A stretch of DNA of 56,384 nucleotides from an uncultured Oscillospiraceae bacterium (GTDB lineage Bacteria > Bacillota > Clostridia > Oscillospirales > Oscillospiraceae): NCBI GenBank assembly GCA_934589155.1, contig CAKTNP010000010.1, positions 1 through 56,384 on the forward strand. The letters run 5' to 3'. Shown piece by piece: positions 39,979-48,543 of the stretch. The position numbers were made by a program, and so were the translations under genes. The notes beneath the pieces were generated by a model that did not search any database, was not told the origin of the DNA, and saw nothing but the letters and a program-made list of their open reading frames with translations. Within the stretch, counting starts at the first letter, position 1. Every line of letters begins with the position of its first letter.

Positions 39979-42618
39979 TTACTGGCGCTCCTTGATGGCG
40001 GCCTGAGCGGCGGCCAGGCGGGCGATAGGCACCCGGAAGGGGCTGCAGGACACGTAGTCCAGGCCGATCTTGTGGCAGAACTCCACGGAGGCGGGATCGC
40101 CGCCGTGCTCGCCGCAGATGCCAAGCTTCAGGTCCTTCCGCACGGAGCGGCCCAGCTTGGCGGCCATCTCCACCAGGCGGCCTACGCCGTTCTGATCCAG
40201 GTGGGCGAAGGGATCGTTCTCATAGATCTTGTGGTCGTAATAGGCCTCCAGGAACTTGCCCGCGTCGTCGCGGCTGAAGCCGAAGGTCATCTGGGTCAGG
40301 TCGTTGGTGCCGAAGGAGAAGAACTCCGCCTCCTTGGCGATCTCGTCGGCAGTCAGAGCCGCGCGGGGGATCTCGATCATGGTGCCGATCTTGTAGTGCA
40401 TATCGGTGCCGGACTCGGCGATCAGGGCATCGGCGGTCTTGACCACCACGTCCTTAACGAACTTCAGCTCCTTGACCTCGCCCACCAGGGGGATCATGAT
40501 CTCGGGCACGATGTTATACTCGGGGTGCTCCTTGTTCACGGTGAGGGCGGCCCGGATCACGGCGGTGGTCTGCATGGCGGCGATCTCGGGATAAGTCACG
40601 GCCAGACGGCAGCCGCGGTGGCCCATCATGGGGTTGAACTCATGGAGAGACGCGATCACATCCTTCAGCTCCTGGACGGAGATCTTCAGTTCCTTCGCCA
40701 GCTCCACAATGTCCTCTTCCTTGGTGGGCAGGAACTCGTGGAGGGGGGGATCCAGGTAACGGACGGTCATGGGCCGTCCCGCCAGCTCCCGGTACATGGC
40801 CTCAAAGTCGCCCTGCTGATAGGGCAGGATCTTGGCAAGCGCCGCCTCCCGGGCCTCGGAGGTCTTGGCTACGATCATTTCCCGCATGGCCTTGATCCGG
40901 TCGGCCTCGAAGAACATATGCTCCGTCCGGCACAGGCCGATACCCTCGGCACCGAAGCGGACCGCCTGGGCGGTGTCTCTGGGGGTGTCGGCGTTGGTGC
41001 GGACCTTCAGCCTCCGGGCCGCGTCGGCCCATGCCATAAAGGTACCGAAGTCACCGGAAATGGTGGCCTCCACCGTAGCGATGGCCTCGCCGTAGATGTT
41101 GCCGGTGGAACCATCGATGGAGATCCAGTCGCCCTCATGGTAGGTCCGGCCCGCCAGGGTGAAGGTCTTGTTCTCCTCATGGACGGTGATCTCGCCGCAG
41201 CCGGACACGCAGCAGGTGCCCATGCCCCGGGCTACAACGGCGGCGTGGCTGGTCATACCGCCCCGGACCGTCAGAATACCCTGGGCAGCGGCCATGCCCT
41301 CGATGTCCTCGGGGCTGGTCTCCAGCCGGACCAGGATCACCTTCCGGCCCTGCTGGCCCCAGGCCTTGGCCTCGTCGGCGGTGAATACTACCTGGCCGCA
41401 GGCGGCGCCGGGAGAAGCCGCCAGGCCCTTGCCCACCACCTGGGCGGCCTTCAGAGCGGCGGTATCAAACTGGGGATGGAGCAGAGCGTCCAGCTGCTTG
41501 GGATCCACCCGCAGCACGGCCTCCTCCTTGGTGATCATGCCCTCGGCCACCAGATCCACGGCCACCTTCAGGGCGGCGGCGGCGGTGCGCTTGCCGTTCC
41601 GAGTCTGGAGCATGTAGAGCTTGCCGTTTTCAATGGTGAACTCCATGTCCTGCATATCCCGGTAATGGTTCTCCAGCTTGCCGGCGATGGCCACGAACTG
41701 GTCGTAGACCTCGGGCATATCCTCTTTCAGCTGGTCGATCTTGTTGGGGGTCCGGATACCGGCCACCACGTCCTCGCCCTGGGCGTTGATGAGGTACTCG
41801 CCGAAGAGCTTCTTCTCGCCGGTGGCGGGATCCCGGGTGAAGGCCACGCCGGTACCGGAATTCTCGTTCAGGTTGCCGAAGACCATGGGCATGACATTGA
41901 CGGCGGTGCCCCAGGAGTAGGGGATCTCGTTCATCCGGCGGTACACGTTGGCCCGGGGGTTATCCCAGGACCGGAACACGGCCTTGATGGCCTCCACCAA
42001 CTGGACCTTGGGGTCCGTGGGGAAGTCCTCGCCCTTTTCCTGCTTGTAGAATTCCTTGAACCGGACAACCAGCTCCTTCATGTCGTCCTTGTTCAGATCA
42101 ATATCCTGCTGGATGCCCCGCTTGGCCTTGACCTCGTCGATGATGACCTCAAACCGCTTCTTGGACAGCTCCATGACAACATCGGAGAACATCTGGATAA
42201 ACCGGCGGTAGGAGTCATAGACGAACCGCTCGAATTTCTCCGTGGGATTCCCGGCGATGAGGCCCGCGGCCACCTCGTCGTTCATGCCCAGGTTCAGGAT
42301 GGTGTCCATCATGCCGGGCATGGAAGCCCGGGCGCCGGAACGGACAGAAACCAACAGAGGCTTCTGGGGATCGCCGAACTTCTTGTCGTTGATCTCCTCG
42401 ATCTTGGCCAGGGCCTCATAGACCTGCTGCATAATGTCCTCGCCGATGGCACGGCCGTCGTCATAATACCGGGTGCAGGCCTCCGTAGAAATAGTAAAGC
42501 CCTGGGGGACCGGCATACCCAAATTGGTCATTTCGGCCAAATTTGCGCCTTTTCCTCCCAGGAGCTCCCGCATGGAACCGTTTCCCTCGGTGAACAGATA
42601 TACATATTTGTGAGCCAT
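39979..42618 (-). CDS. ppdK: Pyruvate, phosphate dikinase
   Basis: 879 residues, the normal size. It interconverts pyruvate, ATP and Pi with PEP, AMP and PPi, and in clostridia often serves glycolysis or gluconeogenesis. Start set at the ATG at 42618 (MAHKYVYLFTEGNGSM) with AAAGGGG upstream; the longer open frame overlaps the promoter. The ATP-grasp part has GGKGANLAEMTNLGMPVPQGFTI, the swivelling histidine is in GGMTSHAAVVARGMG, and the barrel has SFGTNDLTQMTFGFSRDDAG and GICGEHGGDP with the catalytic cysteine. Monocistronic. Confidence 0.98.
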   Translation of the reverse strand: MAHKYVYLFTEGNGSMRELLGGKGANLAEMTNLGMPVPQGFTISTEACTRYYDDGRAIGEDIMQQVYEALAKIEEINDKKFGDPQKPLLVSVRSGARASMPGMMDTILNLGMNDEVAAGLIAGNPTEKFERFVYDSYRRFIQMFSDVVMELSKKRFEVIIDEVKAKRGIQQDIDLNKDDMKELVVRFKEFYKQEKGEDFPTDPKVQLVEAIKAVFRSWDNPRANVYRRMNEIPYSWGTAVNVMPMVFGNLNENSGTGVAFTRDPATGEKKLFGEYLINAQGEDVVAGIRTPNKIDQLKEDMPEVYDQFVAIAGKLENHYRDMQDMEFTIENGKLYMLQTRNGKRTAAAALKVAVDLVAEGMITKEEAVLRVDPKQLDALLHPQFDTAALKAAQVVGKGLAASPGAACGQVVFTADEAKAWGQQGRKVILVRLETSPEDIEGMAAAQGILTVRGGMTSHAAVVARGMGTCCVSGCGEITVHEENKTFTLAGRTYHEGDWISIDGSTGNIYGEAIATVEATISGDFGTFMAWADAARRLKVRTNADTPRDTAQAVRFGAEGIGLCRTEHMFFEADRIKAMREMIVAKTSEAREAALAKILPYQQGDFEAMYRELAGRPMTVRYLDPPLHEFLPTKEEDIVELAKELKISVQELKDVIASLHEFNPMMGHRGCRLAVTYPEIAAMQTTAVIRAALTVNKEHPEYNIVPEIMIPLVGEVKELKFVKDVVVKTADALIAESGTDMHYKIGTMIEIPRAALTADEIAKEAEFFSFGTNDLTQMTFGFSRDDAGKFLEAYYDHKIYENDPFAHLDQNGVGRLVEMAAKLGRSVRKDLKLGICGEHGGDPASVEFCHKIGLDYVSCSPFRVPIARLAAAQAAIKERQ

Positions 42619-42693
42619 TGCGTTTTCCCCTTTCGTGCAAGCAACGGGCATGTGAGCCCGTTTTCTGTACCAATGGATGCTCTTGGTATAAGG

Positions 42694-42722
42694 ATTGTAG
42701 CATACAGAATTGCAAAAAGCAA
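42694..42722 (-). promoter_or_regulatory. Probable ppdK promoter
   Basis: On the minus strand TTGCTT (42722-42717), 17-base spacer, TACAAT (42699-42694), in an AT-rich stretch 75 bases upstream of the ATG. Confidence 0.6.
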
Positions 42723-42873
42723 ATACAAATGTGCAGGTTTTGTGAGAAATTTTGGAGTTTTTTGGAAGTTTCGGAAAATAGCGGTCATAATCCCAAATCA
42801 AAAGAACACAAACAAAAATAAGCAAGCGGACAAAAGAAGCGAAAACGACACCTTTCGTCAAACGAAAACGATA

Positions 42874-42912
42874 CAAAAGCAGGCGGAAAGCGCACACTCC
42901 CGCCTGTTTTGT
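42874..42912. terminator. Hairpin terminator between ppdK and noc
   Basis: CAGGCGG / CCGCCTG arms flanked by ACAAAAG and TTTTGT, so it can work on either strand; it lies downstream of the noc/parB gene (minus strand). Confidence 0.75.
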
Positions 42913-43105
42913 TCTTTTCCGCCATGCGTTTTTGTTTCGGATCCGGCAGAGTTGTCCCTGATTCTAAACGGCTTGCCCGGGTTCCATCGGTTCTGGTATG
43001 GTCAGGGCGGGGCCGGGGGATCCTTGTCGGTCTGCCGGTGCGGGGAAACACGGTTTGGGGCGCGGGGCGGGGACGGAAACGATCGGGCCCCGGGGAGATT
43101 CGCCC

Positions 43106-43912
43106 TCAGCCCGCCTGCTTCGGAATGGTGATGGTCAGGACGATCTCCCGCTCCGTCTCTTGCTGGTGACTGACGGCGGCGATGCCGGAGCTCTGGATCA
43201 GAGCCAGGGAGCTGGACAGGCTGCTGAGAAAGCCCCGGACATCAGGGGAACGGTTGCGGCTCTGACGCGTGGGCAGCAGTTCCTGGCTCACCAATTGATC
43301 GATGTACGCCTCCGTTCTGGCCACGTTCATACTTCGGGCGGAGATCTCCCGAATGGCCGCCAGCTTCTGGCCCTCATCCGTCAGTTTGAGCAGTGCCCGG
43401 GCGTGGCGCTCCGACAGGCCCTTCTCCCGCAGGGCCCCGATGACCTGGGGGCTGTGCCGCAGGAGCCGCAGCTTATTGGCTACAGCAGACTGGCTTTTGC
43501 CTACCCGCATGGCGGCCTGCTCCTGGCTGAGGCTGTAAAGCTGCATGAGCCGGGCCAGGCCCTCCGCCTCCTCGATGTAATCCAGGTCCCGGCGCTGGAG
43601 GTTCTCCACCAGGGCCGCCATGCCGCTCTGGGCCTCGTCCATGGCCATCAGAATACAGGGCACCTCGCTGAGGCCCGCCAGCTTGGCCCCCCGGAGCCGC
43701 CGCTCCCCGGCAATGAGCTCATACACCGCCCCCACCCGCCGGACGGACAGGGGCTGCAGGATCCCATGCTGCAGGATGCTGGCGGCCAGCTCCTGGAGCC
43801 CCCCTTCGTCAAAGACCTTCCTGGGTTGGGACGGATTGGGCCGGATCGACCCGATGGGCAAAAAAACGACACGTCCCGTCTCCATATAGGTTTTCAGCTT
43901 GCTGCATTGCAT
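43106..43912 (-). CDS. noc: ParB-family protein, Noc (nucleoid occlusion)-like
   Basis: 268 residues. The ParB N-domain shows IGSIRPNPSQPRKVFDEGGLQELAASI and the CTP-site GERRLRGAKLAG, then ENLQRRDLDYIEEAEGLARL. The HTH that follows (YSLSQEQAAMRVGKSQSAVANKLRLL, GLSERHARALLKL) and SMNVARTEAYID look closer to Noc than to Spo0J. Noc binds dispersed sites, spreads along DNA and blocks FtsZ assembly over the chromosome; Spo0J binds parS. An NBS-like sequence lies in its own leader (43953). Start at 43912 has GGAGG and AAAGG upstream. No parA is adjacent. Confidence 0.85.
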   Translation of the reverse strand: MQCSKLKTYMETGRVVFLPIGSIRPNPSQPRKVFDEGGLQELAASILQHGILQPLSVRRVGAVYELIAGERRLRGAKLAGLSEVPCILMAMDEAQSGMAALVENLQRRDLDYIEEAEGLARLMQLYSLSQEQAAMRVGKSQSAVANKLRLLRHSPQVIGALREKGLSERHARALLKLTDEGQKLAAIREISARSMNVARTEAYIDQLVSQELLPTRQSRNRSPDVRGFLSSLSSSLALIQSSGIAAVSHQQETEREIVLTITIPKQAG

Positions 43913-43952
43913 TTTTCCTTTCCTCCCTTTCGTATTTCCGGGTTTTCGCGGG

Positions 43953-43966
43953 ATCTCCCGGGAAAT
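43953..43966. promoter_or_regulatory. Noc-binding-site-like sequence upstream of noc
   Basis: ATCTCCCGGGAAAT differs by one base from the Bacillus Noc box ATTTCCCGGGAAAT. It sits just past the presumed noc promoter, so it would allow self-repression. Confidence 0.6.
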
Positions 43967-44148
43967 ATCTCTGCTTTTATTGTAGCTTTTCCGGAAGAGA
44001 AATCCCACGAAAGGGACATGGAGGATTTTAGAACTTCCGCCTGTTCCCTTGGGAACGCCGGAGAAATTCCCGTAACGCCGTCCGGGAAGCTCCTTTGCCG
44101 TCGCAGCCTGGCGCAGGAAGGGACACACTGCGGGAGCCTACATTTTAT

Positions 44149-44177
44149 TTGCATATTATGGTATAGTATGGTATGAT
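44149..44177 (+). promoter_or_regulatory. Promoter of the FemAB-alr-M3 peptidase operon
   Basis: TTGCAT (44149-44154), 17-base spacer, TATGAT (44172-44177), about 60 bases before the FemAB ATG. Confidence 0.7.
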
Positions 44178-44237
44178 AGCCTTTAGAAATCCGGGCTTTA
44201 TACCCCGATCACGTCAGAAAACGGGAGATCATAAATC

Positions 44238-45305
44238 ATGTACGAATTCATTACGAAAGACACCCTGGCCGAGTACGAATCCTTCCTCCAGAGCCATCCC
44301 AAGGGCCACTTCGCCCAGTCCAGTATGTGGGGCAAGCAGAAGACCGCCTGGACCTGGCGGGCCGTGGCGGTCCGGGGAGCGGACGGAAAGATCAAGGGCG
44401 GCCTCAGCGCCCTGATCCGGAAGGTCCCCATTTTCCCCGCCACCATTATGTACTGCTGCCGGGGTCCGGTCTGCGATCTGGAGGACCGGGAGACCTTCGG
44501 AGAGCTCCTGGCAGGGGCCAAGGCCCTGGCCAAGGAATACAAGAGCTACGTTATCAAGATCGATCCCGACGTGCCCAAGGAGAACACGGAATTTCGGGCC
44601 ATGATGGAATCCTTCGGTTTCCGGGTCCTGGAGACCGGCAAGAATTTTGAGGGCATCCAGCCCCGGTTCGTATTTCGCCTGTTCTTAAATGGCCGGAGCG
44701 AGGAGGAGCTGCTGGCCTCCTTCACCCAGAAGACCCGGTACAACATTCGCCTGGCGGTGAAAAAGGGCGTGGAGGTCCGGATCTGCGGCCAGGAAATGGT
44801 AGAGGATTTCACCCGCATCATGAAAACCACCGGCGACCGGGACAACTTCGTCACCCGAAACGCCGACTACTTTTCCAACATGCTGACGAACCTCGGCGAG
44901 CACGCCCGGCTGTATATGGCCTTTTATGAGGGCCAGCCCATTGCCGGCACTCTGGCCATCTGGTACGGCGACAAGGTCTGGTACCTCTACGGTGCCAGCT
45001 CCAACGAGCACCGGAACCTCATGCCCAACTATCTGCTCCAGTGGAACATGATAAAGTGGGCCGTGGAAAAGAACGCCCGGATCTACGACTTCCGGGGAGT
45101 CTCCGGAGACCTCAGCGAGGACAACCCCCTCTACGGCCTATACAAGTTCAAGAAGGGCTTCAACGGCGACTTTACGGAGTTCGTGGGTGAAATGGATCTG
45201 GTCCTTTCCAAGCCCATGTACCTGCTGGTGAAAAAGGGCACCAAGGCCTGGAAGCGGCTGAGCTATCTCCGCTCCCGCCGGAAGGAAGAAAAAGAAGAAA
45301 ACTAA
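44238..45305 (+). CDS. FemA/FemB-type peptidoglycan bridge aminoacyltransferase
   Basis: 355 residues. Two GNAT-like halves are visible: HFAQSSMWGKQKTAWTWRAV and YVIKIDPDVPKEN in the first, SFTQKTRYNIRLAVKKGVEV, ARLYMAFYEGQPIAGTLAIWYGDKVWYLYGASSNEHR and LLQWNMIKWAVEKNARIYDFRG in the second. These proteins use aminoacyl-tRNA to add residues to lipid II side chains. A basic tail (RRKEEKEEN) ends it. It is followed after 15 bases by an alanine-racemase-like gene, which suits a shared wall-building job; the amino acid added is unknown. Confidence 0.9.
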   Translation: MYEFITKDTLAEYESFLQSHPKGHFAQSSMWGKQKTAWTWRAVAVRGADGKIKGGLSALIRKVPIFPATIMYCCRGPVCDLEDRETFGELLAGAKALAKEYKSYVIKIDPDVPKENTEFRAMMESFGFRVLETGKNFEGIQPRFVFRLFLNGRSEEELLASFTQKTRYNIRLAVKKGVEVRICGQEMVEDFTRIMKTTGDRDNFVTRNADYFSNMLTNLGEHARLYMAFYEGQPIAGTLAIWYGDKVWYLYGASSNEHRNLMPNYLLQWNMIKWAVEKNARIYDFRGVSGDLSEDNPLYGLYKFKKGFNGDFTEFVGEMDLVLSKPMYLLVKKGTKAWKRLSYLRSRRKEEKEEN

Positions 45306-45320
45306 AGAGAGGTGTGACCC

Positions 45321-46409
45321 ATGCCCCGGTACGTCATAGAGAAAGAACGGATCCAAAACAACATTGCCCTGCTTCAGAAGCGCACGGAGGACGCCGTGAT
45401 CTGGGGCGTGGTAAAGGGCGACGGCTACGGTCTGGGCGTGGTGCCCGCGGCCCGGCTCCTGGCGGCGGGGGGCATCGACCACTTTGCCGTCACCGATCTG
45501 CGGGAAGCCAAGGCCCTGCGGGAGGCCGGGTTCCGGGAGGAGCCCATTTTAATGATCCGGGGCACCGCGGACCCCCAGGAGATCGACGCCTTGCTGGACT
45601 TGGGGGTGATCCTGTCCGTGGGATCCTATGAGGACGCCGTGGCCATCAACAACGTGGCGGCCCAGCGCTCCACCGTGGCGGAGGTCCACCTGGAGCTGGA
45701 CACCGGCATGGGCCGGTACGGATTTCTGCCGGACCAGATGGAAAAGGTCTTTTCCGTCTATCGGTGCATGCAGTCCCTGGCCGTGACCGGAGTCTACACC
45801 CATTTCCGCAGCGCCGACAACAAAAAGATCACCATGGCCCAGTACGGCCTATTCCGGGAAATGCTGGACCGGATCCATGAGGCCGGGTTTGAGACCGGCA
45901 TGGTCCACTGCTGCAACTCCACCGCCGCCTGGCGGTATCCGGGGCTCCGGTGCGACGCCGTCCGGGTGGGCTCCCTGCTCCTGGGCCGGGTGGCTTTTTC
46001 CGGCCGCAACGGCCTGAAGCCCGTGGGCTATGCCGAGGCGGAGCTGGAGGAGATCCGAGAGCTGCCCGCCGGGTCCACCGTGGGCTACGGCGGCACCTGG
46101 AAGGCCAAACGCCCCACCACCATCGCCGTGGTGAGCCTGGGCTGGTACCACGGCTTCGGCGTGAACCGGGGCTATGACGTGTGGCGGCCCCGGGACTGCT
46201 TCCGGGGTATGGCCCGGGAACTGAAGGCCATGCTGAAAAAGAAAGCCCTGTATGTGACGGTGAACGGGAAAGCCTGCCGGGTCCTGGGCCATGTGGGCAT
46301 GGTAAACATCGTCATCGACGTCACCGGCCTGGACTGCCAGCTGGGAGACCGGGTCACGGCGGAGATCAATCCCCTGCTCCAAAAGGGCATGGAGATCGTA
46401 TTCCGATAG
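45321..46409 (+). CDS. alr: Alanine-racemase-like PLP enzyme with altered catalytic-tyrosine motif
   Basis: 362 residues, fold III PLP enzyme. The cofactor lysine is K32 in VVKGDGYGLG, and HLELDTGMGRYGF, YTHFRSAD and DAVRVGSLLLG match the alanine racemase barrel. In ordinary Alr the second base is the tyrosine of IGYADG; here the place reads LGWYHG (G274-W275-Y276), so a tryptophan occupies the usual tyrosine position with tyrosine one residue later. It may be a shifted catalytic tyrosine or another substrate. It lies in an operon with FemAB, pointing to a D-amino acid for the wall. Confidence 0.8.
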   Translation: MPRYVIEKERIQNNIALLQKRTEDAVIWGVVKGDGYGLGVVPAARLLAAGGIDHFAVTDLREAKALREAGFREEPILMIRGTADPQEIDALLDLGVILSVGSYEDAVAINNVAAQRSTVAEVHLELDTGMGRYGFLPDQMEKVFSVYRCMQSLAVTGVYTHFRSADNKKITMAQYGLFREMLDRIHEAGFETGMVHCCNSTAAWRYPGLRCDAVRVGSLLLGRVAFSGRNGLKPVGYAEAELEEIRELPAGSTVGYGGTWKAKRPTTIAVVSLGWYHGFGVNRGYDVWRPRDCFRGMARELKAMLKKKALYVTVNGKACRVLGHVGMVNIVIDVTGLDCQLGDRVTAEINPLLQKGMEIVFR

Positions 46410-46435
46410 ACGGCAGCCAGCAACAGGAGGGACCC

Positions 46436-48127
46436 ATGAGAAAGAAAAAACACCTGGCCATTGCGGCCTTGATCTGCGCCCTGAGCCTGCTGCTCTCCGG
46501 CTGCAATCTTTGGAGCATGCCAGAAGACACCCGCTCCACCCTTTCCGCGACCAAACCCGTTTTCTCCCGGCACCAGGGAGTATCGGACTTTTCGGAGATG
46601 GTCTATGTCCGGCCGGATCTGGACCAATATACGGCCACGGTGCAGAGCATCTGTGCACAAGCCGCCGAGGAAGGGGCCGATGCGGAGGCGCTGACCGATA
46701 GCGTGCAGGATCTGTACGACCTGTACGACGAATTTTACACCATGGAAACTCTGGCTAACATCCACTACTGTCTGAATCTCCGGGACGATACCTATGAAAC
46801 GGAGTACAACTACTGCCTGGAGCAGGAGAGCGTTATCGAGCAGGGACTGGAGGATGTGTACCGGACCCTGGCCGCCTCCCCCCTACGGAAGGAGCTGGAA
46901 AGCGAGGACTATTTCGGCGCCGGATTCTTCGACAGCTATGACGGCGACAGCTTCTGGACCCAGGAGCTGTCGGACCTCATGGACCGGGAGAACGAACTGG
47001 TGAGCCAGTCCTATGCCGCCATGGGAGATCTTTCCGACCTGGATCCCTATTCGGAGGACTATTACACCCAGGGCCAGAGTACTCTGGGGCCCCTGCTGGT
47101 GGAGCTGGTGAAGGTCCGCCGGGAGCTGGCCGACTATCTGGGCTATGACAGCTACGGGGATTTTGCCTTTGACTATTATTACAGCCGGGACTATTCCCTG
47201 TCCCAGGCGGAGGATTACCTGGAACGGATCCGGCAGGAGCTGACGCCCCTGTACCGGGAGCTGAACGGCTCCGACTTCTGGTACACAGCCTATGGAAACA
47301 GCGACCCCGACTGCCTGAGCTATTTAGCGTCCGTAACGGAGGCCGTAGGCGGCAAGCTCCGCTCCGCCTATACCCTCATGACCACCAAGCACCTGTACGA
47401 CATCACCCCCGGCACATACAAGTACAACGGCAGCTTTGAGGTCTATCTGACCTCCTATTCCGCCCCCTTCGTTCTGCTCAACCCCGCCGAAAATGTGACG
47501 GACTGCCTGAGCCTGACCCATGAGTTTGGCCACTTTGCCAGTGACTATTTCTCCCAGGGCAGCTCCTATACCACGGACGTAGCGGAGATCTTCTCCCAGG
47601 GGCTGGAATACCTGAGCCTGTGCTATGCCCCGGAGGACACCCCGGAGCTGGACACCCTGCGGCGGCTGAAGCTGGCCGACAGCCTCAACACCTATGTGGA
47701 GCAGGCAGCCTATGCTAAATTTGAGTGCGAGCTCTACGCCATGGACCCGGAGGAGCTGACACCCGACAGCATAAACGATCTGTACAACCGGGTCTGCCGG
47801 GATTACGGCTTTGATTCCTGGAACTGGCAGGAGGGAGACTGGTTCACCGTCACCCACTTCTTCACCTCCCCCTATTACATTATGAGCTATGTGACCTCCA
47901 ACGACGCAGCCATGCAGCTCTACGAAATGGAGCTGGAAGAGCGGGGCACCGGTCTTCATACATACACAGACTATTTAAGCGGCGGGCAGCCCCAGTTCAT
48001 GGCCTTCCTCCAGGAGGCGGGGCTCCAGAGCCCCTTTGAGGTCATTCGGCTGAAACAGGTGCGAAATACCCTGGAAACCGGGCTGGAGCTTACGGAAAAC
48101 GCCGAAAATCTGCCAAAAGCAGGTTGA
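46436..48127 (+). CDS. M3-family oligoendopeptidase-like lipoprotein
   Basis: 563 residues from the ATG at 46436 (CAGGAGG upstream). The start KKKHLAIAALICALSLLLSGC is a lipoprotein signal with Cys 23 as the lipidation site, so the enzyme is tethered outside the membrane. The zinc motif is HEFGH at 362-366 with the downstream glutamate region VAEIFSQGLEYLS. The rest is helical, as in PepF/thimet peptidases, which cut short peptides. Typical PepF is cytoplasmic; the lipid anchor makes this an exported variant. It follows alr by 26 bases. Confidence 0.88.
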   Translation: MRKKKHLAIAALICALSLLLSGCNLWSMPEDTRSTLSATKPVFSRHQGVSDFSEMVYVRPDLDQYTATVQSICAQAAEEGADAEALTDSVQDLYDLYDEFYTMETLANIHYCLNLRDDTYETEYNYCLEQESVIEQGLEDVYRTLAASPLRKELESEDYFGAGFFDSYDGDSFWTQELSDLMDRENELVSQSYAAMGDLSDLDPYSEDYYTQGQSTLGPLLVELVKVRRELADYLGYDSYGDFAFDYYYSRDYSLSQAEDYLERIRQELTPLYRELNGSDFWYTAYGNSDPDCLSYLASVTEAVGGKLRSAYTLMTTKHLYDITPGTYKYNGSFEVYLTSYSAPFVLLNPAENVTDCLSLTHEFGHFASDYFSQGSSYTTDVAEIFSQGLEYLSLCYAPEDTPELDTLRRLKLADSLNTYVEQAAYAKFECELYAMDPEELTPDSINDLYNRVCRDYGFDSWNWQEGDWFTVTHFFTSPYYIMSYVTSNDAAMQLYEMELEERGTGLHTYTDYLSGGQPQFMAFLQEAGLQSPFEVIRLKQVRNTLETGLELTENAENLPKAG

Positions 48128-48152
48128 CAAACAAGTTTTTCCCTTGTATAAT
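48124..48152 (+). promoter_or_regulatory. Consensus promoter of rpsF-ssb-rpsR
   Basis: TTGACA (48124-48129), 17-base spacer, TATAAT (48147-48152). The -35 overlaps the stop of the upstream peptidase gene. Confidence 0.93.
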
Positions 48153-48185
48153 AGACAAGTCTGTGAACAAGCAGATTTGATCCTT

Positions 48186-48206
48186 GCCGCCGGCGAGACC
48201 GGCGGC
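48186..48206 (+). promoter_or_regulatory. Leader hairpin of rpsF, possible S6:S18 autoregulatory element
   Basis: GCCGCCGG / CCGGCGGC arms with loop CGAGA in the rpsF leader. Known S6:S18-binding leaders carry a CCG-containing hairpin; the match here is by position and CCG content only. Confidence 0.35.
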
Positions 48207-48234
48207 CAAAAGTCCAAAAGGAGGTGCAACAAAC

Positions 48235-48531
48235 ATGGCTAAGATTTCCGCAAAGTATGAGGTCCTCTACATCATCGACCCCGCTGTCGGTGAGGAAGGC
48301 ATCGCCGCTCTCGTGGAAAAATTCAAGGCAATTGTGGAGGCAGAGGGAACCCTGACCGGCATCGAGGAGTGGGGCAAGCGTCGGCTTGCTTACCCCATCA
48401 ACGATCTGATGGAAGGCTACTACGTCCTGATGACCTGCGAGTGCAAGCCCGAGCTCCCCGCTGAGCTGGACCGCGTGCTCAAGATCACCGAAGGCGTTAT
48501 GCGCTCTCTGATCACCGCAGTGGAAGAGTAA
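48235..48531 (+). CDS. rpsF: 30S ribosomal protein S6
   Basis: 98 residues. AKISAKYEVLYIIDPAVGEEGIAALVEKF and EWGKRRLAYPINDLMEGYYVLMT are standard S6. It pairs with S18 in the platform of the small subunit. AAAAGGAGG precedes the ATG at 48235. First gene of the conserved rpsF-ssb-rpsR operon. Confidence 0.98.
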   Translation: MAKISAKYEVLYIIDPAVGEEGIAALVEKFKAIVEAEGTLTGIEEWGKRRLAYPINDLMEGYYVLMTCECKPELPAELDRVLKITEGVMRSLITAVEE

Positions 48532-48543
48532 GGAGGCCCTCTC

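Larger units (their letters stand above)
42619..43105. other. Intergenic region between ppdK and the noc/parB gene
   Basis: Holds the ppdK promoter (42694-42722) and a hairpin terminator (42874-42912). The interval 42913-43105 has only chance frames and no clear signal. Confidence 0.6.
43913..44237. other. Divergent intergenic region between noc and the FemAB gene
   Basis: Contains a TACAAT (43984-43979) that could be the noc -10, the Noc-box-like site at 43953-43966, and the femAB promoter at 44149-44177. Nothing else is recognised. Confidence 0.6.

Noticed and set aside
42619..42897. A longer N-terminus for ppdK
   Set aside because: The extra residues are not homologous, the region is AT-rich and contains the promoter, and a good binding site precedes the ATG at 42618.
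42785..43051. An 88-codon minus-strand frame between noc and ppdK
   Set aside because: It crosses a terminator hairpin, has an odd composition and no family.
40072..43131. A 1019-codon open frame on the plus strand opposite ppdK
   Set aside because: Its composition is that of an antisense frame in GC-rich DNA, rich in Gly, His, Leu and Asp. It has no start signals, and ppdK on the other strand is unmistakable.
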